Shown here piece after piece: positions 25,995 to 34,365 of a DNA stretch of 64,000 nucleotides. How positions within the stretch are numbered: position 1 is the first letter of the stretch; the number at the start of each line of letters is the position of its first letter. The DNA is taken from NCBI GenBank assembly GCA_020633205.1, contig JACKEB010000022.1, positions 150,289-214,288 of the forward strand, read 5' to 3'. Both the position numbers and the translations under genes were made by a program. The stretch comes from Polyangiaceae bacterium. GTDB lineage: Bacteria; Myxococcota_A; Polyangia; Polyangiales; Polyangiaceae. The notes beneath the pieces were generated by a model, which saw nothing but the letters and a program-made list of their open reading frames with translations, was not told the origin of the DNA and made no database searches.

Positions 25995-27746
25995 ATGCAC
26001 GCCTTGCTTGCTTTCTTGAACACCCACTTGCTCGCCGATACGTCGATGTGGACCGCTCCGGTCTTCCAGAAGGACGTCTGGACCGGCGTGATGCGCGCGG
26101 TGCGCTACCTGCTGACTTTCGGCGGCGCGGTGCTGCTGATGTACGAAATCCGGGCCCGCAAGCTGCGGCAGCCGGTGAGTCAGTCGATGATGAAGGGCCT
26201 GGCGGTGCTGTTTACCGTGCTGGCCTTTGGCGCGTACTTCGACTTCGGGAACCCCAACACCCGCTACAGCGAGTACTACCACCGCCACGAGTTCTACCAC
26301 TACTACCTCGGCTCCAAGTACTTCGAGGAGCTCGGGTACGGACGCCTCTACGAGTGCTCCGCGGTGGCTGAGGTGGAGCTGGGTTTCGGTGCGGAAATGC
26401 CGAACCGCGAGATCCGCGATCTCGCCCATCACAACCTGATCAAGCCCGTCGCCGACACCGAGGTGTTGAAGAACCCGGGGCATTGTAAGGACCACTTCAG
26501 CACCAAGGACTGGGAGGCGTTCAAGAAGGACGTCTTGTGGTTCCGCAACTCAGCCAATGGCGGGGACTATTGGAAGAGCATGCTGAAAGACCACGGCTAC
26601 AACCCGCCGCCGGTCTGGACCATGGAGGGGAAGTTCTTCTCCAACTTGGGCGTGGCAGACGACGGCTTCTTCAAGAAGCTCGCTGCCATCGACGTGGTGC
26701 TGCACCTTGGAATAGTCCTGCTCATCTACTGGGCATTCGGCTGGCGCACCATGATGGTGGCCACCGTCTTCTGGGGGTGTAATGCGCCTGCCAACTTCTA
26801 CTGGACGGGAGGCGCGTTCCTCAGACAGGACTGGATCTTCTTCCTCGTCGCGTCCATCTGTCTCGCGCGGAAACGAAAATTCATGCTGGCGGGCTGGGCT
26901 CTCGCCTGGTCTGGCTTGATACGCGTGTTCCCCGCTGGCCTGTTCTGGGGCTACGGGGTCGTGATCCTGACCACCTTCTTGTCCATGGTCTTCAAGGCCG
27001 GCAACTTGAAAGCCGGGTGGGAGCGCTACCGCCAGACCCGCTTCTTCCGTGAGCACACTCGGCTCATCGCGGGTGCGGCACTGTGCGTCGCCGTGCTGGT
27101 GCCTGTCTCCGCGAAGGTGTCCGGGGGCTTCGACTCTTACAAGGCGTTCTGGAAGCACATCACGCTGCACACCGGTACGGGCCTTACGAACCACATGGGC
27201 GTGAAGACCATGCTCACCCACAGCTGGGATGGGCGGATGCGGTTTACTCGCGACAACAGCCTCGATGATCCCTTCCAGCCTTGGAAGGACGGGCGCCACG
27301 AGCGGGACAAGAAGACCAAGCCGCTTCGTTACGCGATCGCGCTCACCATCGCGCTGTGGGGCGTGTGGGCGATGCGCCGCACCCGCTTGCTCTGGATTGG
27401 GCTGCCGATGGGGCTGGTGCTCGTCATGACCCTGACGGATCTGACTTGCTATTACTTCTCCATGTTCCTCATCGCCACGGTGCTCTCCCGCATAAGACCC
27501 GGGGTCGGTGTGATGATGATGATCGGCAGCGGGGCGAGCCAGCTCCTGCTGGACTCGTATTACTTCGTCGATGACAAGTACACGGCCCAGTCATGGCTGT
27601 TCTTCGTGATCGGCATCTTGGCCATGTTCGCGGTCAGTCGCCCGCCGAGCATGGCGCGCCTCAAGGCGTGGATCGCCGGCAAACCAGAGCCGAAGTCGCC
27701 TCCGCGCGATGGCAGCCCCACGCCGATGCCAGCTCACGGCTCCTGA
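25995..27746 (+). CDS. Large polytopic membrane protein, GT-C glycosyltransferase-like
   Basis: A 583-residue membrane protein. Two N-terminal helices (VRYLLTFGGAVLLMYEI, LAVLFTVLAFGAYFDFG) precede a large extracytoplasmic loop with YYHRHEFYHYYLGSKYFEEL and GYGRLYECSAVAE, then about seven more helices from near residue 235. The combination of a luminal aromatic/acidic first loop with many helices is typical of GT-C polyprenyl-sugar transferases (GT87-like), but the catalytic acidic motif cannot be fixed by eye. The ATG at 25995 has only a weak Shine-Dalgarno. It is followed by two terminator-like hairpins. Confidence 0.65.
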   Translation: MHALLAFLNTHLLADTSMWTAPVFQKDVWTGVMRAVRYLLTFGGAVLLMYEIRARKLRQPVSQSMMKGLAVLFTVLAFGAYFDFGNPNTRYSEYYHRHEFYHYYLGSKYFEELGYGRLYECSAVAEVELGFGAEMPNREIRDLAHHNLIKPVADTEVLKNPGHCKDHFSTKDWEAFKKDVLWFRNSANGGDYWKSMLKDHGYNPPPVWTMEGKFFSNLGVADDGFFKKLAAIDVVLHLGIVLLIYWAFGWRTMMVATVFWGCNAPANFYWTGGAFLRQDWIFFLVASICLARKRKFMLAGWALAWSGLIRVFPAGLFWGYGVVILTTFLSMVFKAGNLKAGWERYRQTRFFREHTRLIAGAALCVAVLVPVSAKVSGGFDSYKAFWKHITLHTGTGLTNHMGVKTMLTHSWDGRMRFTRDNSLDDPFQPWKDGRHERDKKTKPLRYAIALTIALWGVWAMRRTRLLWIGLPMGLVLVMTLTDLTCYYFSMFLIATVLSRIRPGVGVMMMIGSGASQLLLDSYYFVDDKYTAQSWLFFVIGILAMFAVSRPPSMARLKAWIAGKPEPKSPPRDGSPTPMPAHGS

Positions 27747-27768
27747 GGCATCGCGCTTAGGAAACCTG

Positions 27769-27803
27769 GAGGGCGGTTCCGTAGGGATCGCCCTCTCGGC
27801 TTT
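27769..27803 (+). terminator. Probable terminator of the membrane protein gene
   Basis: GAGGGCG at 27769-27775 pairs with CGCCCTC at 27789-27795 and is followed by TCGGCTTTTG. It lies 23 bases after the stop codon of the 583-residue membrane protein. Confidence 0.6.
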
Positions 27804-27822
27804 TGTCGCCACGCCGTGTGGG

Positions 27823-27846
27823 GGGAGGCGCCTCCCTTCTTCTTTT
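27823..27846 (+). terminator. Second, palindromic terminator-like hairpin
   Basis: The perfect palindrome GGGAGGCGCCTCCC at 27823-27836 is followed by TTCTTCTTTTT. It would back up the terminator 30 bases upstream. Both its left arm and the sequence after the T-tract belong to copies of the G-run motif. Confidence 0.55.
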
Positions 27847-27876
27847 TGGGGGGAGGCTACCAGGTCCAACAACGAC

Positions 27877-28884
27877 TCAGCGCGCAGCCCCGCAGCACCG
27901 AAAGCCGGTCTGTGCGCCGTGGTAGTACTCGTCGTGCCCCGTGGTTGCCGCGCGGCAATTGTTGCGACCGGCTAACCACCAGCCGCCTCGGAGCGCCGCG
28001 CGCCAAGGGTGCTGGCGCCCATCGCGGTGCGTCCACTCGTCGACGTTGCCGACCATGTTTCGCACTCCGAAGGGGCTGACGCACTCCGGTAGGTCTGGAG
28101 CACGCTTGCGCAGGTCGCGGAGCTTGCCCTTGTACTCCAGGTCGGTCTGGTCGAAGTTGCAGATCTTGCTGTTTCGCTTGAATCCGTAGGGATACGGGAG
28201 CATCTCCTCGCCCTCGCAGGCGAACTCCCATTCGGCCTCGAAGCACAGGCGCTTGCCGAGGTTCGAGCAGATCTCTCGCGCCATCACCCACGATTGATCG
28301 ACCAGGGGCAAATCGTCGGCTTCCTTGCCGGGCGGCGTCGGCGCGACGTACTCGTCGCGGTCGATGCAGAAGCGCATGTACTGCTTTTCCTTCGACTGAC
28401 ACACGGGGTGCTCGTCGAACTCTGCGCAGCGATGGTGGGAGAGGAAGCCGGAGTCGAGGTAGCGCTTGCAGACCTGCTTGACCTTTGGGCAGTACTCGCC
28501 TTCGACGAGCACCATCTCAGGCGGACAAGCCGGGTTCAGCTCGTCTCCATCGGGCCCTTCGGGTTGGGCGGTGCCACCGTCGGCGTCTGCAGCTGGTTCG
28601 ACGCTGACGAGCGGCGTGAAGCACAACTCGCTGGCTGCCTGGGTCTCGGCTTCGATCTCGCTGACCGGTTCGAAGGTGCACATCGGCGCTGGGCCAGCAA
28701 CGACGGGGGGCGCCTTGCTGGCTTTGGGGGGAGGCGTGAGCTCGGAGCGCGGCGCAGGGTCTTTGCAGGCCCCAGCAGCGGAGCCCAGCAGCACGGGCCA
28801 CAGCAGGAGGCGAGCTAGGCCGCGAACGCCTCGCTGCCCTCCTGTAGGGCCGCGCCCCTCGGCCAGCTCAGCCGCTGCAAGCAA
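27877..28884 (-). CDS. SUMF1/FGE-like domain lipoprotein
   Basis: A 335-residue lipoprotein. It opens at TTG preceded by a G-rich run; the hydrophobic segment LLLWPVLLGSAAGAC ends in a lipobox. After a Pro/Glu-rich linker the SUMF1 (C-type-lectin-like) domain shows FCIDRDEYVAPTPPG, RLCFEAEWEFACEG, GVRNMVGNVDEWT and ALRGGWWLAGRNNCRAATT ending in TGFRCCG. True formylglycine-generating enzymes need two Cys in the RGGSxxCxxxxC region; here only the second is present, so sulfatase-activating function is unlikely. It is probably a structural or binding variant. The TTG start is the only one that includes the signal. Confidence 0.82.
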   Translation of the reverse strand: MLAAAELAEGRGPTGGQRGVRGLARLLLWPVLLGSAAGACKDPAPRSELTPPPKASKAPPVVAGPAPMCTFEPVSEIEAETQAASELCFTPLVSVEPAADADGGTAQPEGPDGDELNPACPPEMVLVEGEYCPKVKQVCKRYLDSGFLSHHRCAEFDEHPVCQSKEKQYMRFCIDRDEYVAPTPPGKEADDLPLVDQSWVMAREICSNLGKRLCFEAEWEFACEGEEMLPYPYGFKRNSKICNFDQTDLEYKGKLRDLRKRAPDLPECVSPFGVRNMVGNVDEWTHRDGRQHPWRAALRGGWWLAGRNNCRAATTGHDEYYHGAQTGFRCCGAAR

Positions 28885-28916
28885 GACTCGTTTCCCCCCA
28901 GCGCCCCGCCGCGCCC

Positions 28917-29567
28917 TCAGAGCACGCGGCGGATGGATGCGAGCGCCTCATTGAAGCCGCGCGGAAACGCCGACATCGCGAGGTCCAAGTGATCCCAGTC
29001 GGTCTCGATGGATTTCACCGAGCCCAAGGCGGTGAGCGCGGCGACCATCGCCTTCAGCTTGGCGCTCTTGTCGATCGCGGGGTGCTTCATGAAATCGAGC
29101 ACGATGCGATCGTCCTGCGCCTCGACCAACATCGCCGGCCGTTTCGGCATGAACGCCGCGAGGTTTCCGGGCTTGCTCAGGTCCAGCGCCCCGCTCTTGA
29201 GCAGGGTTGCGACCGGCGAGGCGCCGTTGTCGTCGAGCACCTTGGCGGTGACGTCGTCCAGGCGGATTTCGAAGCGCAGCTCGGCTTCGTTCAAGCTCAC
29301 TCGGTCGATGAAGATCACCGCGCCTGCGCGCACTGTCGCGCCCATCTCGGTGATGGTGGCGGCAACGCGGATCCCTGGGGGTACGGCCTCCACGCTCACG
29401 TCCTTGGGTGCCTTCGGCCCCTTGGCCTGGCCCGCAAGCCAGCGCAGTGCGTCGAGGGGCAACCCGAAGCGGAGCGCGACCGCGTTCTTCGCAACGCGCA
29501 TCAACTCCGCTGGGTGACGTTTTAGGTATCCAGTTGCAGCCCCGAACATCGCCAACTTGTCAGCCAT
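28917..29567 (-). CDS. Conserved hypothetical protein
   Basis: A 216-residue protein without signal peptide. The N-terminal part is basic and helical (KLAMFGAATGYLKRHPAELM, RVAKNAVALRFGLPLDALRW), and the middle is beta-rich with IRVAATITEMGATVRAGAVI and AELRFEIRLDDVTAKVL. The pattern suggests a lipid- or membrane-associated soluble protein, but no family was recognised. The ATG at 29567 is used; the frame also opens at GTG 29588. It lies 32 bases upstream of the SUMF1-like gene on the same strand. Confidence 0.75.
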   Translation of the reverse strand: MADKLAMFGAATGYLKRHPAELMRVAKNAVALRFGLPLDALRWLAGQAKGPKAPKDVSVEAVPPGIRVAATITEMGATVRAGAVIFIDRVSLNEAELRFEIRLDDVTAKVLDDNGASPVATLLKSGALDLSKPGNLAAFMPKRPAMLVEAQDDRIVLDFMKHPAIDKSAKLKAMVAALTALGSVKSIETDWDHLDLAMSAFPRGFNEALASIRRVL

Positions 29568-29928
29568 CGTCGGGGGAGTATAAGGCACAGTCTCCTCGCA
29601 ACCGGCGAGGATTGTTTCGAATGCTCGCGCCCTTGCGCGTCATTTGCGCTCTTCGCGGCGCGAACGAGCAATCAGTCCCAGCGCCTCTCCCGAGCGCCGC
29701 ACGCTGCGGCGGTCGCCCAACGCGCCACCACCGGCGCAGCTCGACGAATCAGGCCTTTTCGAGGCAACTGACGAGCCTGGGGTGAGGTTCGCTCCGTCAC
29801 CGACTGGAGTGTGCTTCGAGGCCATCTCGCAGTCGTTCGACTCAGTTCGCGGCTGAGAGGCGTGAACAATCAACACTGCACTAACTGTCGGACCCCTGAC
29901 CTGAGGTTCGAACTCGGAGGCCCCTACC
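29568..29928. promoter_or_regulatory. Divergent promoter region of lat
   Basis: These 361 bases separate the minus-strand hypothetical gene from the plus-strand lysine aminotransferase gene. No credible gene is present. Both promoters must lie here; no specific operator was recognised apart from the GGAGG Shine-Dalgarno of lat at its right end. Confidence 0.45.
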
Positions 29929-31263
29929 GTGTACAAGCAACTCACCGTCTCTCCCACCGAGGTCCACGACACGCTGCGTCGCCACATGCTGGTCGACGGT
30001 TATCCGATGGTCGTGGACCTGGAGCACAGCAAGGGCTCCATCGTGCGCGACGCTCGTACTGGCAAGGAGTACCTCGACTTCTTCAGCTTCTTCGCGTCGA
30101 ACCCGATTGGTCTGAATCACCCTGGGATGAGTGACGAGCTAATTCGTGATCGGTTGACCCGCGCCGCCGTCACGAAGGTCAGTAACGCAGACTACTACAC
30201 GTCATTCATGGCGGAGTTCGTGGCGACGCTCGAGCGCACCGCCGCGCCGGCGGAGCTGCCGTATTACTTCTTCGTCGACGGCGGCGCACTCGCCGTGGAG
30301 AACGCGATGAAGACGGCCTTCGACTGGAAGGTGCGCAAGAACCTAGCGCGCGGGAAGGGCGAGCTGGGCAAGCAGATCATGCACCTGCGGCACGCGTTCC
30401 ACGGACGCTCTGGTTACACGCTGAGCGTCACGAATACGGACCCGGTCAAGACCCAGTACTTCCCGCAGTTCGACTGGCCCCGCATCGAAAACCCGGCAAT
30501 TCGCTTCCCTCTCGACGCACAGAACCTCGCAGAGACGGAGGCCGCCGAGCAGCGCGCGCTGGCGCAAGCGCGGCAGTACTTCGCGGAACGTGGCGACGAC
30601 ATCGCGGCGATCTTGATTGAGCCCATTCAAGCCGAGGGCGGCGATAACCACTTCCGTGTGGAATTCCTCAAGGCGCTCCGCGAGCTGGCTGACGAACACG
30701 AAGCGCTGCTGATCTTCGACGAAGTGCAGACCGGGCTCGGACTCACCGGCAGCTGGTGGGCTTTCCAGCAGTTCGGCGTGGTGCCCGACATCGTGTGCTT
30801 CGCCAAGAAGATGCAGGTCGGCGGGATCTTCGTCAGCAAGCGCATCGACGACGTCGAGCAGCATGTGTTCAAGAAGTCGTCGCGCATCAACAGCACCTGG
30901 GGCGCATCCCTCGTAGACATGGTGCGCTGCACGCGGATCCTCGAGATCATGGAAGAGGACAAGGTCTTGGAGAACGTGCAGCAGCGGGGCGCGGAGCTAT
31001 TGAGCGGGCTGGAGGCGATTCAGAGTCGTTTCTCCGGTCGCATCACGAATGCCCGCGGCCGAGGGCTGATGTGCGCGATTGATCTCCCCGACACTGAAAC
31101 TCGGCACAAGGTGATCCGCGCCGCGTTCGAAGACGGCATGGTCGTGTTGCCTTGCGGACAGCGCACGGTCCGCTTCCGTCCAACGCTGACGGTCAAGCAG
31201 GAGGTCATCGCCGACGGCGTGAAACGCCTGGAGCACGCGATCTCCACGGTGCTGGCCGTATAG
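29929..31263 (+). CDS. lat: L-lysine 6-transaminase
   Basis: A 444-residue class-III aminotransferase that moves the epsilon-amino group of lysine to 2-oxoglutarate, giving alpha-aminoadipate semialdehyde (piperideine-6-carboxylate). The pattern matches the Lat branch: DGYPMVVDLEHSKGS, FFSFFASNPIGLNHPG, VDGGALAVENAMKTAFDWK, HAFHGRSGYTLSVTNTDP, LLIFDEVQTGLG, and the PLP-lysine region CFAKKMQVGG. The GTG start follows a perfect GGAGG. In actinomycetes this enzyme feeds beta-lactam synthesis, but here no biosynthetic cluster surrounds it, so lysine catabolism is more likely (inference). Confidence 0.95.
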   Translation: MYKQLTVSPTEVHDTLRRHMLVDGYPMVVDLEHSKGSIVRDARTGKEYLDFFSFFASNPIGLNHPGMSDELIRDRLTRAAVTKVSNADYYTSFMAEFVATLERTAAPAELPYYFFVDGGALAVENAMKTAFDWKVRKNLARGKGELGKQIMHLRHAFHGRSGYTLSVTNTDPVKTQYFPQFDWPRIENPAIRFPLDAQNLAETEAAEQRALAQARQYFAERGDDIAAILIEPIQAEGGDNHFRVEFLKALRELADEHEALLIFDEVQTGLGLTGSWWAFQQFGVVPDIVCFAKKMQVGGIFVSKRIDDVEQHVFKKSSRINSTWGASLVDMVRCTRILEIMEEDKVLENVQQRGAELLSGLEAIQSRFSGRITNARGRGLMCAIDLPDTETRHKVIRAAFEDGMVVLPCGQRTVRFRPTLTVKQEVIADGVKRLEHAISTVLAV

Positions 31264-31401
31264 CGCTGACCGCCCGAAGTCTGGCGGTCGGATCCTGTGG
31301 CTCGGCTCGGCCCACGGGTTATGCTCGGCAGCTCGCACCAGCAGGGCTTTGAAAACACCTTGCCAATCGGGGCGAGCTGCCTTTCCTTGTTGAGGAGCAA
31401 C

Positions 31402-31776
31402 GTGGACTGTCCCAAGTGTCGTTCAGAGCTGATTGAGGTCGAGTATGCCGGTGTCACGGTGGATCGCTGTGAAGCGTGCGCCGGGATTTGGTTCGACGCC
31501 CTCGAGCTCGACGCGTTGCTGCGTGCCAAAGGCGCTGAGACGATCGACAGCGGCAACGCCCAGCTCGGCAAGCAGCACAACACCAACGACCGTATCAAAT
31601 GCCCCCGCTGCACGACTCAGATGCTGCGCATGGTGGACCCCGGTCAGCCTCACATCTGGTTCGAGCAATGTTCGGCGTGTGGTGGTTCGTTCTTCGACGC
31701 AGGTGAGTTCCGCGATTTGAAGCAGCACACCATCAGCGACTTCTTCAAGCGGCTGTTCGCCAAACCCCGTATGTGA
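31402..31776 (+). CDS. TFIIB-type zinc-ribbon protein
   Basis: A 124-residue protein with two zinc-ribbon halves: CPKCRSELIEVEYAGVTVDR followed by CEACAGIWFDALELDALL, and CPRCTTQMLRMV followed by CSACGGSFFDAGEFRDLK. This is the zf-TFIIB (YacG-like) arrangement found in small uncharacterised bacterial proteins. The GTG at 31402 has GAGGAG five bases upstream and places the first CxxC at residue 3, as is usual. It lies 138 bases downstream of lat on the same strand. Confidence 0.88.
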   Translation: MDCPKCRSELIEVEYAGVTVDRCEACAGIWFDALELDALLRAKGAETIDSGNAQLGKQHNTNDRIKCPRCTTQMLRMVDPGQPHIWFEQCSACGGSFFDAGEFRDLKQHTISDFFKRLFAKPRM

Positions 31777-31851
31777 CGGGGCCGGGCGGTGTTTGCGGGG
31801 GCCGTGTTTGGTGCGGCGCAGCTTTTCTGCTTGCGGTACTCGGTACAAAGC

Positions 31852-31884
31852 ACAAAAGGCCGGCCTGAAGAACTCAGGTCGGCC
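31852..31884 (-). terminator. Terminator of the 52-aa protein gene
   Basis: GGCCGGCCTGA (31858-31868) pairs with TCAGGTCGGCC (31874-31884) with one wobble. On the minus strand it is followed by TTTTGTGCTTTGT. The same T-rich tail follows the hairpin at 39990-40015. Confidence 0.8.
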
Positions 31885-31927
31885 AGGGACGCGCTCCTGC
31901 AGCGCGCGATTTCGCGAGTCGCTTGGC

Positions 31928-32086
31928 TCAGCCTTCGGTCTGAGCTGCGGGCTCGGACTTCGGCGCCTTGCGCTGCAGGGCCTCCTCGAGGCCGATGCGC
32001 TCACGCTTGCGCTTCTTGAGACGCTTGCCCTTGAGACCGTGGGTGAGCCACTCGTGACGGAGGCGGATGTTCCAGAGCTTTGCCAT
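31928..32086 (-). CDS. Small basic protein (52 aa)
   Basis: The minus-strand frame from ATG 32086 encodes 52 residues beginning MAKLWNIRLRHEWLTHGLKG, with a strongly basic middle (KRLKKRKRERIG) and an Ala/Glu/Lys tail. It has an AGGAAG Shine-Dalgarno at proper spacing and an intrinsic terminator 44 bases after the stop, so it is an independent transcription unit. Size and charge resemble small ribosome- or nucleic-acid-associated proteins. No family was recognised. A longer frame upstream is antisense to the kinase gene and lacks support. Confidence 0.78.
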   Translation of the reverse strand: MAKLWNIRLRHEWLTHGLKGKRLKKRKRERIGLEEALQRKAPKSEPAAQTEG

Positions 32087-32358
32087 GTAGAGACTTCCTA
32101 ACTGCAGGAGGTGAGCAGGTGCCGCTCGGTCAGCGACGAGGCTCCTCACCCCCAAAAAACCGTAAGGCTGATGCTTCGCAACCAACCTGGGCGCGAAAGG
32201 GGTCGTTCTCATAGCCAACAGGCGGGGCTCGCGCAAGCTCTCCGTTGAAACCCAGCATCTGGCCCCTTCGGGGAGTTTGGAGCCGTCCCGAGGGAAGGCA
32301 GCCACAGAGCGGATCCCGCATGCGCCGAGAGGGAGTCGCGCACTAGACTGCGGGGACC

Positions 32359-33648
32359 GTGGTCGGTGTCTCACACGCCCCCAGTTTCCCCGAGGTGGGT
32401 CAAGTCGTGCGCTCCCCCCGCGGGTGGGGCTACGAGGTGCGCGCACACATTGGCGGCGGGCACTTCGGGGCGGTGTTCGACTGTCACGGGCCGTTCGACC
32501 AGCCGTTCGCGCTGAAGGTGATGATGCCGGCGAACCGCCCCTACGCTCAGGTGCGTCGGGAGTGGCTCGAGGAGGCGCGACGCCTGTGGCAGCTGCGACA
32601 CCCGAACATCGTGTACGTGCACGATTACTTCGAGCGAGAGGGGCTGTTCTACCTCGTGCTCGAGCGCTGTGACCACAGCCTGGAAGACATGCTGGGGCAG
32701 CCGCTGACGGACAAGCTCGTGATTCAGCTGACTCGCCAGCTGTTGTTCGCGATGCAGTACCTGATCGACCACGAGATCGTGCATAACGATATCCATGCGG
32801 GAAATATCCTGATCGTGCACGGCAAGGAGCCAGTGCCGAAGTTCAGCGATTTTGGCATCGCTCAGGATCTCTACGGTCGCTCCGGGGTGCGGCCGCCGAT
32901 CGTGAACAATCGCATCATGGCGCCCGAGGTGGCGCTCGGAGGCTACTCGACCGCTCAGAGTGACCTCTACCAGCTCGGTCTCTTGATGTTCGGCATGTAC
33001 ACCGGTCAGCCGCCCCTCGACCTCGAGGCAGGCTACGACGAGGTGATTCGCCAAATCCGTGAAGGCGTTCCGCGTCGCCGCGCGGAAGCGCTTGGTTCGC
33101 CACTGGGCAGCGTGATCAGCGTGCTCTTGCGGCGCCACGAGCAATATCGCTTCAATACTCCCGCGCAAGTTTGGGATGAGCTCAGGAAGCTGGATGCGTG
33201 GCGCGGCCCAGTGCAAAGCGGACTCATGCCACCCCCGGAGCCTGCAGCGGACGAGGACGCGGGACCGCTCTCACAGCGACCAGCCCTGCGCCAGAGTGGC
33301 CTCACGCAGCGCAGTATGCCTGCCGTCCACTTGCCCGCGGAGACGCAGGCGCCGTCCGGCCCTCACAGCGCCGGGCCCCCGACGCCACGCACGGACGAGA
33401 GCGACCCTCTAGCGACTGATGAGGCAACCAGCGGTCGGGGTCATACCTGGCGCCCCCCGGAGCCCGCACCCAGGACACCCCGGGAGCTCCCGCCGCCAAC
33501 TCCCCGCGACCCCTCACTCTCTGACCCAGGGCTGTCTGACGCCTATGCCGCGCGCGCGCCGCTCGGAAGTCAGTCCGACGCGGCTCCCGCGACGCCGCGT
33601 ACTCCCGAGACAGAAGAGGTCGCGCCGCTGACGCCCCGTCTCGAGTGA
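32359..33648 (+). CDS. Atypical Ser/Thr kinase with Pro-rich tail
   Basis: A 429-residue cytoplasmic kinase-fold protein. The Gly-rich loop is HIGGGHFGAVFDCHG, the ATP-binding Lys is in FALKVMM, and the DFG motif (SDFGIAQDL) is at 164. The catalytic loop reads HNDIHAGNIL from residue 142: the Asp and Asn are kept but the usual HRD Arg is Asn and the Lys is Ala, so it is a non-RD kinase of unusual type. No membrane helix is seen. The C-terminal 150 residues are Pro/Ser/Thr-rich with repeated TPR motifs (PPTPR, RTPRE, ATPRTPE, PLTPR) that look like phospho-acceptor or docking sites. Confidence 0.85.
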   Translation: MVGVSHAPSFPEVGQVVRSPRGWGYEVRAHIGGGHFGAVFDCHGPFDQPFALKVMMPANRPYAQVRREWLEEARRLWQLRHPNIVYVHDYFEREGLFYLVLERCDHSLEDMLGQPLTDKLVIQLTRQLLFAMQYLIDHEIVHNDIHAGNILIVHGKEPVPKFSDFGIAQDLYGRSGVRPPIVNNRIMAPEVALGGYSTAQSDLYQLGLLMFGMYTGQPPLDLEAGYDEVIRQIREGVPRRRAEALGSPLGSVISVLLRRHEQYRFNTPAQVWDELRKLDAWRGPVQSGLMPPPEPAADEDAGPLSQRPALRQSGLTQRSMPAVHLPAETQAPSGPHSAGPPTPRTDESDPLATDEATSGRGHTWRPPEPAPRTPRELPPPTPRDPSLSDPGLSDAYAARAPLGSQSDAAPATPRTPETEEVAPLTPRLE

Positions 33649-33708
33649 TTCCGTGGGGATCGCTCGGTGCCTGCGGAGGCGGACAGGCGCTTCCCAGACC
33701 GACAAGCG

Positions 33709-34242
33709 TCAGGGCGCGATGCAGAAATCGAACTGGGCGGTGTCGGTGTCAGCGCCCATCGTCACGGTGATCGGGACTGCCCAGTACCCGGCCATTTGCA
33801 TGTAGACGGGGGTGAGCTGGTACATGCCGTCGCCCATATCGGTGACGACCGTGGTCTGCGTGCTGCCGTGCCCGTGGTCGGGCATGTTCGGATTCACGCT
33901 CAGCGTTGCGCCTGAAACGTTATTTCCGCTGGCGTCCTTCACGTGGACCATCCAGGTGTTGGCTAGCTTGGCCGGGGGCGCTGGGTCGGCATCCATCAGC
34001 ATCACCTCGAACATCGCCTTCGAGCTCATCTTGGACAGACCCACGCTGTAGGTGTCCGTGGCGTGCTTGCAGCTGAACTCGCTGTTGCCCGTGCCCCCGC
34101 TGCCACTTGGGTCGTCGGAATCGCTGCTGCAAGCGCCCAGCAGCAGCGCCGAGGTGGCGAGGGGGACGAGCAAGCGCAGGCTACGTGAGAAACGCTGTCG
34201 GCCGGGGTGACGAGTGAGAGCGCCTGAGATCGAGGGAGCCAT
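33709..34242 (-). CDS. FixH/YtkA-like lipoprotein
   Basis: A 177-residue lipoprotein with lipobox LLGAC and a short Ser/Gly/Asp linker. The mature domain is Ig-like and fits the FixH/YtkA family: MVHVKDASGNNVSGATLSV, the MPDHGHGSTQTTVV segment, GMYQLTPVYMQMAGYWAVPI. The Met/His-rich MPDHGHG stretch could bind copper. The gene has no obvious Shine-Dalgarno. It lies 123 bases downstream of the multihaem cytochrome gene on the same strand, suggesting a link to respiratory or metal chemistry at the surface. Confidence 0.78.
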   Translation of the reverse strand: MAPSISGALTRHPGRQRFSRSLRLLVPLATSALLLGACSSDSDDPSGSGGTGNSEFSCKHATDTYSVGLSKMSSKAMFEVMLMDADPAPPAKLANTWMVHVKDASGNNVSGATLSVNPNMPDHGHGSTQTTVVTDMGDGMYQLTPVYMQMAGYWAVPITVTMGADTDTAQFDFCIAP

Positions 34243-34365
34243 GGCAGATAACCCTACGCTGAATCGGGGTACGGGGTTACTCCACTCGGGGCTTTTTCCG
34301 GTCGTTTGCCTGGGGTTTTTCGTCGCACAGGCGGAGCGGCGCTCACCGTGCGCGGGAAAAGGCCG

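Noticed and set aside
29929..31776. Beta-lactam or other secondary-metabolite cluster around the lysine aminotransferase
   Set aside because: No synthetase, oxygenase or resistance gene is adjacent; the neighbours are a zinc-ribbon protein and unrelated genes.
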